From Paenibacillus massiliensis subsp. panacisoli DSM 21345 (GTDB taxonomy: Bacteria; Bacillota; Bacilli; Paenibacillales; Paenibacillaceae), in assembly GCF_000426545.1 (NCBI RefSeq), contig NZ_AUFO01000021.1:1-64000 (forward strand): a DNA stretch of 64,000 nt, written 5' to 3'. The translations under genes and the position numbers were made by a program. Of this stretch, positions 55,596 through 64,000 are shown piece after piece (position 1 is the first letter of the stretch; each line of letters begins with the position of its first letter). The notes beneath the pieces are model-generated. The model ran no database searches. It was not told the origin of the DNA and saw nothing but the letters and a program-made list of their open reading frames with translations.

Positions 55596-57977
55596 ATGCT
55601 AGATGAACTAACAATGCAGGATACAGACATAGGCAAGGGCGAGCCCTTGGGTATATTTTATGACCCATCTTGTGCCTCATCTTGTGAACCGTCTTTTGAA
55701 TCATTCTATAGAATACAACGCTCTTCTAGGGAAGTGTTAGTCTCTGACAAGAAGATCGCCAGTCCGTCACGGGCGATCCTAGAATATTGCAGACTCCTCT
55801 GCAAGAAAGCCCGTAAAGCAGCGGTAGTTGCATGCTTGGCGATATTGTTCGTCATCCTCCTGTGCATGCTACCCCAAGGCTCAGCCGGGTGGGGACTATC
55901 TACCGCTTCTGCCGGGCCCGTCCTCGGACAGGTGACGGCTGGCACTACAGATCTATCGAATTGGAATGGAGAGCAGCAGCCTACGCTGGAATTGAACGGA
56001 GAGTGGGAATTTTATTGGGAGGCTCTACTGGAGCCAAAGGATTTCCAAAGACCTTCGCTCCCGCAGCCTTCCTTGGAATCTGTTCCACAGCCTTGGACAG
56101 CTTACAAGCTGGGGACCGGGCATCTGCCTAATGAGGGATATGCCACGTACCGGCTTCGCTTTCTGGCTCCAGAGCAGTTGGTGCGCGAGCATCAAATGCT
56201 GGGCATTTACCCCAAGAGCATTGCCTCAGCTTATCGCTTATGGGTGAATGGCGAGCTGAAGGGCGGCAATGGAACCGTCGGAACAAGCCATGCCACAATG
56301 CAGCCAGCAAGCTATCCGAAGACCTTCTACTTTGAACCAGTCGAGGGCTGGAATGAGATTGTTATCCAGGTCTCCAACTTCTCGCAGCGTAATGCGGGGA
56401 TATGGCAGGAGATGGAGATAGGGATGGCTGAGGGGATATCCTGGCTACGAGTATATCGTGTCGCTGTCCAGATGTTCATTGTAGGAATATTCTGTGTGAT
56501 GTCGCTGTACTATCTGTTGGTCTATCTGAATCGGAGACAGGAGTTCTCCGCGCTGCTATTCAGCTTGCTATGTATAGCTGTAGGCGTACGAACAGTCGTG
56601 CTTGGCGAGACTACGGTCCCGTATCTGTTACCATCCTTACCATGGGAATGGGCCGTGAAGGCCGAGTACATCTCAATATCCATGACCGGCTTGATTGTGG
56701 TGCTGTTCATACATAGAGAGTATCCGGCGGAATCTCACGCCCGTGCACCTCAGATGACCGCCATTGTGATGCTTGGCTGTACACTATTGTTTTTGCTGTT
56801 GCCTGCACGCGTGTATACTTACTGGCTCGTTATCTATATTTGGGTCGTGCTGTTCCCGATTCTGCTGTACACGACATATGTATATGCCCGCTCTCTACTC
56901 AGTCGTCGCAAGGGCTCATTCATGAATGCGATGGGCTTCCTGATCTTCATGATCTTCGCCCTGAACGATATGCTGTTCTATTCAGGCCTGCTGCCAACAG
57001 ATGACCTGCTGTCCATGGGGCTGCTGGCTTTTCTGTTAACTCAGGCACTCAATCTGTCTTCCCGTTTCTCTAGTGCGCTGCAGGCGAAGGAGGAGCTGTC
57101 TGCACAGCTGCTGGAGACGAATCACTCGCTGGAGCGCACTGTGGAGGAGCGGACGCAATCCTTGCTGCAGAGTAACAGCCATCTGCAGGAAGCCAATCGG
57201 AAGATGGCGGATATTGAGCAGTTCCGGGTGCGTCTACTGGCTAATATTTCGCACGAGCTAAGTACGCCGATTACTTCGATTAAGGGCTTCGCGAAGGCAT
57301 TGCGAGACGGAATTATTACCCAGGATGCTCCCAAGTATGCTAATCGAATCTATGAGCGTTCCATTCTTCTGGAACAAATGATACTGGATCTGATTGAGCT
57401 AACGAAGCTGGAGACCAACCAGAGTAAGTTTCATATGCGGGAGGTTGAACTGTTTCCATTCATGAAAGACCTATTTGATAAATACGAATATGAGATTGCA
57501 GATCGGGGTATTCGGTATGAGCAGGTGCTGTCACCAGCTGGCTCATATTCGTCATGCTTCGCTCGCCTGGACCCGGTACGAATCGAGCAGGTGCTGTCCA
57601 ATCTAATATCCAATGCGCTACGCTTCACGGCTCCTCCGGGAGCCATCAGCCTTCACATCCATGTAGAGGAGTCTCAGGGGGCCAACAAGGAAGGAGCTGT
57701 GCTGATGGCCGTAATCCGGGTGCAAGATACCGGAATTGGAATCGATCCGTCCATGCATGAGCATATTTTTGAGCGCTTTGGCCAAGTGAAGGGACCCGGT
57801 GCAGCTATGGATAGCCAGCATACCGGATCTGGTCTGGGTCTGGCGATCTGCAAGGAGATCATACATCATCATGAGGGGGATATCAGGGTAGACAGTAAGC
57901 CAGGAGCAGGCAGTGGATTTTATTTCAGGCTGCCTGTATGGATCAAGGAGGAGGGACCAAGACATGAATGCGATTGA
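55596..57977 (+). CDS. Histidine kinase with 7TMR-DISM sensor
   Basis: 793 residues from the ATG at 55596 (TGGAGG upstream; ATG 55578 overlaps that site). Unusual ~70-residue Cys/Ser-rich N-terminus before TM1 (VVACLAILFVILLCMLP), then a carbohydrate-binding-like extracellular domain (ELNGEWEFYWEALLEP, YATYRLRFLAP), seven TM helices (~290-510), coiled coil, HisKA (LANISHELSTPITSIKG, phospho-His), N box (NLISNALRFTAPPG), VQDTGIGID and GSGLGLAICKEII. The 7TMR-DISM group is thought to sense carbohydrates or other small molecules. Overlaps its regulator gene by 14 nt. Confidence 0.9.
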   Translation: MLDELTMQDTDIGKGEPLGIFYDPSCASSCEPSFESFYRIQRSSREVLVSDKKIASPSRAILEYCRLLCKKARKAAVVACLAILFVILLCMLPQGSAGWGLSTASAGPVLGQVTAGTTDLSNWNGEQQPTLELNGEWEFYWEALLEPKDFQRPSLPQPSLESVPQPWTAYKLGTGHLPNEGYATYRLRFLAPEQLVREHQMLGIYPKSIASAYRLWVNGELKGGNGTVGTSHATMQPASYPKTFYFEPVEGWNEIVIQVSNFSQRNAGIWQEMEIGMAEGISWLRVYRVAVQMFIVGIFCVMSLYYLLVYLNRRQEFSALLFSLLCIAVGVRTVVLGETTVPYLLPSLPWEWAVKAEYISISMTGLIVVLFIHREYPAESHARAPQMTAIVMLGCTLLFLLLPARVYTYWLVIYIWVVLFPILLYTTYVYARSLLSRRKGSFMNAMGFLIFMIFALNDMLFYSGLLPTDDLLSMGLLAFLLTQALNLSSRFSSALQAKEELSAQLLETNHSLERTVEERTQSLLQSNSHLQEANRKMADIEQFRVRLLANISHELSTPITSIKGFAKALRDGIITQDAPKYANRIYERSILLEQMILDLIELTKLETNQSKFHMREVELFPFMKDLFDKYEYEIADRGIRYEQVLSPAGSYSSCFARLDPVRIEQVLSNLISNALRFTAPPGAISLHIHVEESQGANKEGAVLMAVIRVQDTGIGIDPSMHEHIFERFGQVKGPGAAMDSQHTGSGLGLAICKEIIHHHEGDIRVDSKPGAGSGFYFRLPVWIKEEGPRHECD

Positions 57978-58689
57978 GGAGCAGCGCGATATTTTAATTG
58001 TAGAAGACGATGTGGATATCGCCGAATTAGTGTCCCTTTATTTGCATAATCACGGCTTCACGACCCGTGTGGCCAGTAGCTTGGCTGAAGCAGTGGGGCT
58101 CCTGAATGGGTATAGACCTGCTTTGATCATCTGTGACATTATGCTTCCTGATGGCTCCGGTAAGGAGTGGATACAGACCCTCAAGCGAAATATGGATATT
58201 CAGGTCATCTTCTTGAGCAGTCTGAAGGAGAGCGAGGATATTATTTCAGGTCTGGAGCATGGTGATGACTATATTACCAAGCCGTTTGACCCCGATATTA
58301 TGGTTGCACGGGTAAAGGCCCGGCTGAGAAGCTCACCTATGTCTGGGGGACCGCATGCAGCTGCCATGAGACGAATATGGAGCGATGGTCAACTGGAGCT
58401 GGACTTCATCCGAAATGAGGCAAGGCTTAATGGTAGGGAGCTCGTCCTGACAGCCAAAGAACTGCAGCTTTTACTCTACATGGCTGGTCATCCAGGTCTG
58501 GTGTTCAGTGTGGAGCAATTGTACGAGCAGGTGTGGGGGCTGGAGCATTGGAGTGATACCCGTACGGTCATGGTACATGTTCATCATCTGAGACGTAAGC
58601 TTGAGGAGTACGCAGACAGCCCCCATCGCTACATCGCAACTGTGCGTGGAATTGGATACAAGTTCCAAGGGAGCGATAGCTCTGATTAA
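57964..58689 (+). CDS. OmpR-family response regulator
   Basis: 241 residues from the ATG with AAGGAGGAGGG upstream, within the end of the kinase gene, so translation is coupled. Receiver: IVEDDVD, phospho-Asp in LIICDIMLPDGSG, Lys in YITKPF. DNA-binding winged helix: LTAKELQLLLYMAG, VMVHVHHLRRKLEEY, TVRGIGYKF. Partner of the preceding kinase; the target genes are not evident. Confidence 0.92.
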   Translation: MNAIEEQRDILIVEDDVDIAELVSLYLHNHGFTTRVASSLAEAVGLLNGYRPALIICDIMLPDGSGKEWIQTLKRNMDIQVIFLSSLKESEDIISGLEHGDDYITKPFDPDIMVARVKARLRSSPMSGGPHAAAMRRIWSDGQLELDFIRNEARLNGRELVLTAKELQLLLYMAGHPGLVFSVEQLYEQVWGLEHWSDTRTVMVHVHHLRRKLEEYADSPHRYIATVRGIGYKFQGSDSSD

Positions 58690-58780
58690 GTACAGAGGTC
58701 ACAGGATACCCATCATCTTTGTCCAGATAGTGAACGCTAAAGTCCATGTTCCCTGGCCCTGCTTTTTCTTATAATTTCAT

Positions 58781-58795
58781 TGATAATCAATATCA
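58781..58795 (+). promoter_or_regulatory. Fur box upstream of the FhuF-like gene
   Basis: TGATAATCAATATCA matches the 7-1-7 Fur consensus at 14 of 15 positions. It follows a TATAAT hexamer (58770-58775) and ends 45 nt before the start codon. Confidence 0.75.
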
Positions 58796-58840
58796 ATAGA
58801 GAAATGGTGAGGATTGGCTCGATCCGAAAGGAGAAGGATC

Positions 58841-59680
58841 ATGAGGCTATGTGAAGACACGCGGCTTAGTAAAGAGTATGGGATTACCCTCCGTGCTGAC
58901 ATCAATCAATTGTCCCGGGACGAAGCTCAGCAAGCAATGGCGCATAATGAAAAAGCTGTATACAGACTGACAGACCTGCTCAATCCCCAGCTGGTAGCAG
59001 ACTACTTGGATTGCTATACCCGCATTGTGCGGGCGGAGGACCGTCAAGTAGCAGCAGCATTCACTGCTAGCTGGATCGGTGCTATTCCACTGGCATTCCA
59101 ATATGGGTTATCTACATATAATACGGCTGCTGATTTCTCTCTTTCGAACCTATCGCTGCGTCTATGGGAGCATAGTGGACGGGCAAGAGTGGATTTTGTG
59201 CTGGAGCGCTGGGCTGAAACTCTGGGTCCTTTCGATGCCGAAGCAAGGCAGAGCTGGCTCAGGCAGCAATGGATGGATCTCTATAAAGGCCAGTTGGCGC
59301 CCTTGCTGATGAAGCTGGCTGAGGTGAGTGGCATTGCCGAGACACAGCTCTGGGGGCAATGGCCGAGCCGCTTCTATCGGGAGCAGCAGTGGCTGGCCGA
59401 AGAACTGGATGAGCCCGTTCTGCGGGAACGGGTGAAGGACGATTACCAGCTGCTGAGGGACGAAGCAGATGCATCTCAGGTGTTTGGTTGCCGCCGGAAT
59501 CCATTTGCCGTTAAGATTGTTCATTTGGAGCCGCTGGTACCGAACCGGCTAACTGTGATGAAGAGCGCCTGCTGTCAATTTTATCGGGTGCAAGGACAGG
59601 ATTATTGCTATACCTGCCCGCGTCTGACCCGGCAGCAGCGACAGCACAAATTCGAAGAATACTGCGCGAAGCAGACCTGA
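58841..59680 (+). CDS. FhuF-like ferric-siderophore reductase, [2Fe-2S]
   Basis: 279 residues from the ATG with AAAGGAG 8 nt upstream. C-terminal iron-sulfur motif SACCQFYRVQGQDYCYTCP (C-C-x10-C-x2-C), as in FhuF; the N-terminal ~220 residues match the IucA/IucC-like FhuF domain in length. Reduces Fe(III)-siderophores in the cytoplasm to release iron. The Fur box supports expression in iron limitation, and it may work with the siderophore-binding lipoprotein at 36404. Confidence 0.85.
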   Translation: MRLCEDTRLSKEYGITLRADINQLSRDEAQQAMAHNEKAVYRLTDLLNPQLVADYLDCYTRIVRAEDRQVAAAFTASWIGAIPLAFQYGLSTYNTAADFSLSNLSLRLWEHSGRARVDFVLERWAETLGPFDAEARQSWLRQQWMDLYKGQLAPLLMKLAEVSGIAETQLWGQWPSRFYREQQWLAEELDEPVLRERVKDDYQLLRDEADASQVFGCRRNPFAVKIVHLEPLVPNRLTVMKSACCQFYRVQGQDYCYTCPRLTRQQRQHKFEEYCAKQT

Positions 59681-60097
59681 GAGGTAATAGCGTAACCAGC
59701 CTGTGAGACCCGCGATAAGAGATGCGATTGCAAACGAAAATCTGTAGTTCGTCGTTGCTTGATAATACTGCGGCATAAAGGCACTAGAGTGCTGTAGCAC
59801 AAGAACGTAAGAAAATAAGAATATGAAGCACATTCATGTCTTACATGCATGATGTTCAAGCCTCGGATACCACCCGTCTAGGAGAGTGGGTCTAGGGGCT
59901 TATTGGCTGTGTAAGGCTTGTGAACGTTTAACTTGAACGAGTAGTCCTTAGGGGCCCTAATCATGGAGGCTATAAATCTGATAAACTATAAGTATTGTGG
60001 TTGTAACATGAATTTTTTATCGGTAAATTTATTGTTCGTGGTGGTATGTTCGTGATGGTATATTGCTAGAGGTATTACATGAGGATGGGTGAAACAG
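59681..60097. other. Intergenic region without recognised features
   Basis: 417 bp between the FhuF-like and SMI1 genes. Reading frames here are short and lack RBSs; small inverted repeats (such as near 59950, TTAGGGGCCCTAA) are too weak to call. AT-rich towards 60050, where a promoter for the SMI1 gene would be expected. Confidence 0.5.
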
Positions 60098-60718
60098 ATG
60101 TATAAAGAGCAGCTACAACGGATTAGCTCGAAGCTCCATCAGCTCAGACAAGCGGATACGGAGCTTACTGTGTTCGGAGCCGATTGCCATGATTATGAGC
60201 TGGACCCTGTCAAGACACCTGAACAAATTCGGCAATTGGAGTCCGACTGGAATGTAAGTTTCCCGGAGGATTACAAAGCCTTTCTGATGGAGATCGGTTC
60301 AGGCGGGGCTGGACCATATTATGGACTGGAGAAGCCTGAGGAAGGCATCTATGTAGATTTGGACTACAAGGATCTACCGAATGATATCTCGGGGGAATTT
60401 CCTTATACAGAGACGTGGAACCCGGAAGTAGATTGGTTCGAGGATGATGTAGACGAGGACGAGAGTGCGGCCAAGGATGAGGAGTACTTCAGTAATCGGC
60501 ACTCTGCGGGCATGCTGCGCATCAGTAATTTTGGCTGCGGTGTAACGATGAATCTGATCGTAAATGGGAATTCCTATGGAGAGATTTGGGTAGATGACCG
60601 CGGGAATAGCGGCGGAATTTATCCTGATCAATATTTTGGCAATAAGGATAGGCTGAATTTTCTGGACTGGTATGAGCTGTGGCTAGATCAGTCATTGGCC
60701 AAGGTGACGCAAGAATAA
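60098..60718 (+). CDS. SMI1/KNR4 family (immunity-type) protein
   Basis: 206 residues from the ATG (GTG 60089 is an alternative; GAGGATGGG upstream). SMI1/KNR4 core: IRQLESDWNVSFPEDYKAFL, EIGSGGAGPYYGLEKP, ISNFGCGVTMNLIVNG, GEIWVDDRGNSGGI. Cytoplasmic. In bacteria this superfamily is dominated by immunity proteins of polymorphic toxin systems. Followed after 39 nt by an Imm26-like gene. Confidence 0.85.
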   Translation: MYKEQLQRISSKLHQLRQADTELTVFGADCHDYELDPVKTPEQIRQLESDWNVSFPEDYKAFLMEIGSGGAGPYYGLEKPEEGIYVDLDYKDLPNDISGEFPYTETWNPEVDWFEDDVDEDESAAKDEEYFSNRHSAGMLRISNFGCGVTMNLIVNGNSYGEIWVDDRGNSGGIYPDQYFGNKDRLNFLDWYELWLDQSLAKVTQE

Positions 60719-60757
60719 CGATATACGTCAAGTTAGTGGCTAGAAAGGTGGTAGCGA

Positions 60758-61909
60758 ATGGAAGCATGGCTGACGAATGAAATACGTCATTATGTTGGTC
60801 TGGAACCGCTGAAGGAGCATTGGGAGCTGACGGAGCTACGCAAAGGCTTCTGGGTATGCTTTGATGGCGAAGTGATAAGAAAGCGAATCAGCGTAAGTAA
60901 TGCTTCGTATACTGAGGCCGACGTTGAGATAGTTACCAGAGAGCGCCAGTTTGTATTGCCCAAGACGGCTAGGGGCAAGGAGAAGAAGCTTAATTACACC
61001 AGCGTCAGCGGCTTCAAGGCAGAGGGGGTTACCTTCTCGACAGGCATCAGTGAAAGAGATTCAATAAGCTATATTTCTGCTGTGAATAACAGGAATTCTG
61101 TAAGCTTGCCATTCTTCAATTACAAGCAATTGAAGGACAAGGATGAGATCGTAGCGTGGCTGAAGCGCCTGCCGGAGATAGTTCCTGCCGATTATGAACG
61201 CAAGCTGGAGCGGCTCAAGTATATGAAGAATCAGCAGTATAAGGCAACTCCGGGCGATATTTTTCGGGTAGAGCTGGACCTGCATACGGATGGTTATGTA
61301 CTTGTTATTGGAGATCTGCGCCGCATGCAGAAGGATAAGCTATTTGGCAAAGAGAGCATCTGGAACAGTGTGATGACCATGCCGCTTTTCGTACGGCCTT
61401 ATCTATATAAGACCACAAGCCGCAACCCTTCCATGGAGGAGATTATTGCCGCTCCGTTATCAGAGCAGACATGGATCGTAATGGATGATCGATTCCTGCG
61501 CGGTGCTTATGAATACGTCGCTCATAAGACCTTGACAGAGGATGATGTGCTGTTCCCGATGGGGTATGGGCAGCAGGCCCGATTCACAGGGGAGGAGCAG
61601 CATTATAAGCTGACGTGGGGGCTTGGCACGGTGTCCAAGCTGGCCGCGGAGACAGACTTCAAGTCGGGACTTCAATTTTTGAACCATGGAGTGTATGCAG
61701 GATTGCATTCGGATTCTTTTGGGGCTCCAGAGAAACGGAGCTGGTCCCATGCGCTGGATAATGCTGTGTATCAGGTGGAGCGCGGCAGGGCTCTGGCGGA
61801 GTATGGCTTCCCGGCAGAAATCTCCTATGACGAATTTAACAGTCGGACAGGTGGACTTACACGAGTGCAGTATTTGGACTATGTGGCCCGAACATACGGG
61901 CAGCGTTGA
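60758..61909 (+). CDS. Imm26-like protein with extra N-terminal region
   Basis: 383 residues, RBS AAAGGTGG. Middle block YKATPGDIFRVELDLHTDGY through LVIGDLRRMQKDKLF and MPLFVRPYLYKTTSRN resembles Imm26, an immunity family of polymorphic toxin systems. The N-terminal ~150 residues (FSTGISERDSISYISAVNN) and C-terminal ~110 (SHALDNAVYQVERGRALAEY) are not assigned. Probably cotranscribed with the SMI1 gene. No cognate toxin lies adjacent. Confidence 0.65.
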   Translation: MEAWLTNEIRHYVGLEPLKEHWELTELRKGFWVCFDGEVIRKRISVSNASYTEADVEIVTRERQFVLPKTARGKEKKLNYTSVSGFKAEGVTFSTGISERDSISYISAVNNRNSVSLPFFNYKQLKDKDEIVAWLKRLPEIVPADYERKLERLKYMKNQQYKATPGDIFRVELDLHTDGYVLVIGDLRRMQKDKLFGKESIWNSVMTMPLFVRPYLYKTTSRNPSMEEIIAAPLSEQTWIVMDDRFLRGAYEYVAHKTLTEDDVLFPMGYGQQARFTGEEQHYKLTWGLGTVSKLAAETDFKSGLQFLNHGVYAGLHSDSFGAPEKRSWSHALDNAVYQVERGRALAEYGFPAEISYDEFNSRTGGLTRVQYLDYVARTYGQR

Positions 61910-62054
61910 GTAGCAGGATTGAGCGTTGAGCAGGACTCAAGTGATCGTACGAAGAAGACTTATCAGTAGATGAGTACCAAGGTAGTACAAGTATAGCTGT
62001 TCAAGGTATTAGTATATGCGGGTAAAACTCTATGGGGACATGAGTACATAACAG

Positions 62055-62097
62055 AAGGGCTGTTTTCCTGTGCTGAGGCACTTGGGAACAGCCCTTT
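62055..62097. terminator. Terminator between convergent genes
   Basis: AAGGGCTGTT (62055-62064) pairs with AACAGCCCTT with a small bulge and an inner GTGC/GCAC stem; TTTA follows on the + strand. It sits between the Imm26-like gene and the convergent TerD-domain gene. Confidence 0.65.
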
Positions 62098-62133
62098 ACT
62101 TGTACTGGTGAGAATGGAGCGGATACCTATAAG

Positions 62134-64000
62134 CTAAGCGATATATTGAGCCATAATCGTCTCCAGATCGAAAGGAGTGATGCCGGAGTGAACAGAAAAT
62201 ACAAGGTCCGCTTCTTCCGGTGCAGCCACAAGCTGGCCGCGTGCCTCTGCATGAAGGAGGAAGAGATCGTACAGATTGGGCTTGCGTAAGTTCGCCATTG
62301 TATATCCAGTTAGAGCGAGGCCGGACAAATGCCCCTCCAGATTGTTACGATGGCTCACATCCCTTGTGAACGACAGATCACACCAGATGACTGTGCGCTC
62401 CACCAGATCGAGAATGACTGGAACCGCAATCTGTGTATCGGAGGTAATATCCACTTTGTCCAGCACCGTAGACGGCTCGAAGACCTCGCCTGAGCCTGGG
62501 CGCTTGCGCATCATCCAGCCTGCATAGCATTCTGGCAGATCGCAATACGGCTGGCTATTGAAGGAATGCAGGGAGGTAAGTACATATCTACCACCATTAC
62601 CAATCACAGATTCGATGTCCAGATCGATGAATTCGCAGGCTCCGTTCGGAGCGGTAACGACATCACCGCTATGTGCAGCATTGAATTTCCGTGAGCTTAG
62701 ATGTGTGTATGAAATATGATCCATGTAGTTCCAGTCTGTGTCGAATAGCGTTGCAGACAGGTCAATATCCACGCGGCCAGTCGGCTTGCCGTTCACGACG
62801 CCTTCCTTCCACCACAGGAAGAAGCGCACGGTATTCCCCTCGGGAAGGCTCATCCGGCTTCCGCGAACGAGTGTGCGCAGCGATTTGCTGGCTGAGCGTT
62901 GGGAGAATGGCACCATGTGCTGTCTTAATTGCTCATCAATGTAGACCTTGCCCAGTGATGGAAGCTCAGCGAAGCGATCCAGCAGCGCTTGACGGATGAG
63001 ATGCACCAATGTAGCACATAGTGTGGTATCCAGCTTTGGCAGAAGATTGGGTATGGTGTAGGCCTTGGCGGTATTTCCTTTTGGAAAAAAAGTTCGCCAT
63101 GCCCGTTCATCGTTGCGTTGCGTAAAATGCGTAATGAGCTGGAGCAGTGTAGGCGTCGATATCTGATCTATGACGTCACCAAATAGCTCGGTTACGAAAT
63201 AGGGCTCCGGGTGCGTGCGCAGCAGGTGATCCAATCTACGCGCCAGCTCGCCTGGACGCTCCGCAAGCAGCAGCAGAGCATCATCGGTCTGTTGCCAGCG
63301 GAGTGCCAGTTCAACCTTGCTTCCGAAGGTAGCATACGGGCGATTGTTACGCAGCAGATCAAAGGCGGCGAAGCATTGCGGATAACGCTGCTTGTATTCA
63401 GATGGATGCAGGATCTCACCAAGTCGAATCCAAGGCTCCTTGTAGCGAAGCATATCCTCAGTGATGCTCGAGCATTGCTCCAGTAGCGCCAGCAACAAGC
63501 GTCGCTCACTACGCTTGAACTTGCGGAAGCGGGTATTCTGGGCGAGGCTGATATCTCCGTCAGACAGGGCGACTGCCAGCCGCAATATGTCTGTAGCTGT
63601 CTTGAAGTAGGAAGTAATGTGCTCAGGACTCGCCTTGCCGTGTCGGAGGAGCATAGCAACTACGAAGCTGGCATTTTCCTTGTGCGGAATGTGAGCAGGT
63701 AAGAGTGAAGAGATATCCTCCGTGGAAGCGATGACCTGCTCAATATCCTCCCGATCCGTAGCCGATATGGAGGTTCCTGCCTGAATTAATTGACTGATGA
63801 GATATGGCAGATCTTCCTGATGTCCGAGCTCAATAACCTTCAGCTCTGGATGATCGATCAGGGACGGGCGTGCAGTGTGTTCACGCTCAGGCATAGCCAG
63901 CCCGAAATAATGCAATAGATTATGGACGTATAGCTTGGCATCGCCCTCTTCAATGAGATCATTCGGGAAGCGTGGGAACAACGGCGTGTAAGTAACATTA
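62134..64000 (-). CDS. TerD-domain protein, N-terminus cut by window edge
   Basis: The frame is open to the right edge (62134-64000); the TTG at 63981 is not a likely start because coding continues upstream. The N-terminal visible ~370 residues are helical and unassigned. Residues ~385-590 look like a TerD domain: GRVDIDLSATLFDTDW, SGDVVTAPNGACEFIDLDIE, GRYVLTSLHSFNSQPYCDL, VERTVIWCDLSFT. Overall it resembles the large MXAN_6230/SCO0854 family, whose N-terminus would lie outside the window. TerD proteins bind calcium and act in stress or phage/colicin response complexes. Confidence 0.7.
   Translation of the reverse strand, partial: NVTYTPLFPRFPNDLIEEGDAKLYVHNLLHYFGLAMPEREHTARPSLIDHPELKVIELGHQEDLPYLISQLIQAGTSISATDREDIEQVIASTEDISSLLPAHIPHKENASFVVAMLLRHGKASPEHITSYFKTATDILRLAVALSDGDISLAQNTRFRKFKRSERRLLLALLEQCSSITEDMLRYKEPWIRLGEILHPSEYKQRYPQCFAAFDLLRNNRPYATFGSKVELALRWQQTDDALLLLAERPGELARRLDHLLRTHPEPYFVTELFGDVIDQISTPTLLQLITHFTQRNDERAWRTFFPKGNTAKAYTIPNLLPKLDTTLCATLVHLIRQALLDRFAELPSLGKVYIDEQLRQHMVPFSQRSASKSLRTLVRGSRMSLPEGNTVRFFLWWKEGVVNGKPTGRVDIDLSATLFDTDWNYMDHISYTHLSSRKFNAAHSGDVVTAPNGACEFIDLDIESVIGNGGRYVLTSLHSFNSQPYCDLPECYAGWMMRKRPGSGEVFEPSTVLDKVDITSDTQIAVPVILDLVERTVIWCDLSFTRDVSHRNNLEGHLSGLALTGYTMANLRKPNLYDLFLLHAEARGQLVAAPEEADLVFSVHSGITPFDLETIMAQYIA

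Overview
The window looks like a chromosomal segment of a Gram-positive, spore-former-type Bacillota, most likely Paenibacillus. This is inferred from gene content (PL1 pectate lyase, choice-of-anchor A protein, Lic-type PTS operon, BdhA, SelO, lantibiotic-type ABC/two-component module, many lipoproteins), strong AGGAGG-type ribosome binding sites, frequent TTG/GTG starts and sigma-A promoters. No rRNA, tRNA, CRISPR array, transposase or phage structural operon was seen. Both ends cut through genes.

Layout. 1-3.1 kb: two secreted proteins on the minus strand (a choice-of-anchor A protein, cut by the left edge, and a pectate lyase). 3.5-6 kb: membrane metallophosphatase and an LRR protein. 6-10.9 kb: a LanFEG/BcrAB-like ABC transporter divergent from an OmpR-type two-component pair. 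11-20.1 kb: mixed housekeeping genes (GNAT, chemoreceptor, EEP-family phosphatase/nuclease, DHA2 efflux pump, HD hydrolase, SelO) plus a broken acetyltransferase remnant. 20.1-25.2 kb: two secreted hydrolases whose leaders carry BglG/LicT-type RNA antiterminator (RAT) elements overlapping intrinsic terminators, downstream of cre-like sites, with a YceI protein between them. 25.3-36.2 kb: a one-direction island of two VgrG/Pvc8-type spike proteins, a PAAR-like DUF4280 protein, two candidate peptidoglycan-active effectors that share a tandem-repeat helical domain, three lipoproteins that could be their immunity proteins, and small accessory proteins. 36.4-44.5 kb: an AraC regulator read in frame into a siderophore-binding lipoprotein, an ADP-ribosylglycohydrolase, an MFS pump, a second chemoreceptor, YaaA. 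44.6-54.5 kb: a secreted esterase, a LicR-licBCA-6-phospho-beta-glucosidase locus, and butanediol dehydrogenase with a divergent LacI-type regulator and palindromic operators. 54.7-64 kb: BLIP-like lipoprotein, 7TMR-DISM histidine kinase with its regulator, a Fur-boxed FhuF-like reductase, an SMI1 plus Imm26 immunity-type pair, and a TerD-domain protein cut by the right edge.

The most unusual part is the 25.3-36.2 kb island. Spike and PAAR-like tip proteins occur without sheath, tube or baseplate genes. The first spike ends in a domain with an L,D-transpeptidase-like STGC motif; a separate protein carries the same central repeat domain followed by a lysozyme-like domain. Each effector is followed directly by lipoprotein gene(s). 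This fits a delivered, wall-attacking toxin set with surface-anchored immunity and a previously unrecognised targeting/adaptor domain; it is inference from sequence only. The RAT elements in front of a Sde182-like hydrolase and a carboxylesterase, and a third orphan RAT-like element near 3.4 kb, are a second point of interest, because no CAT-domain antiterminator lies in the window.
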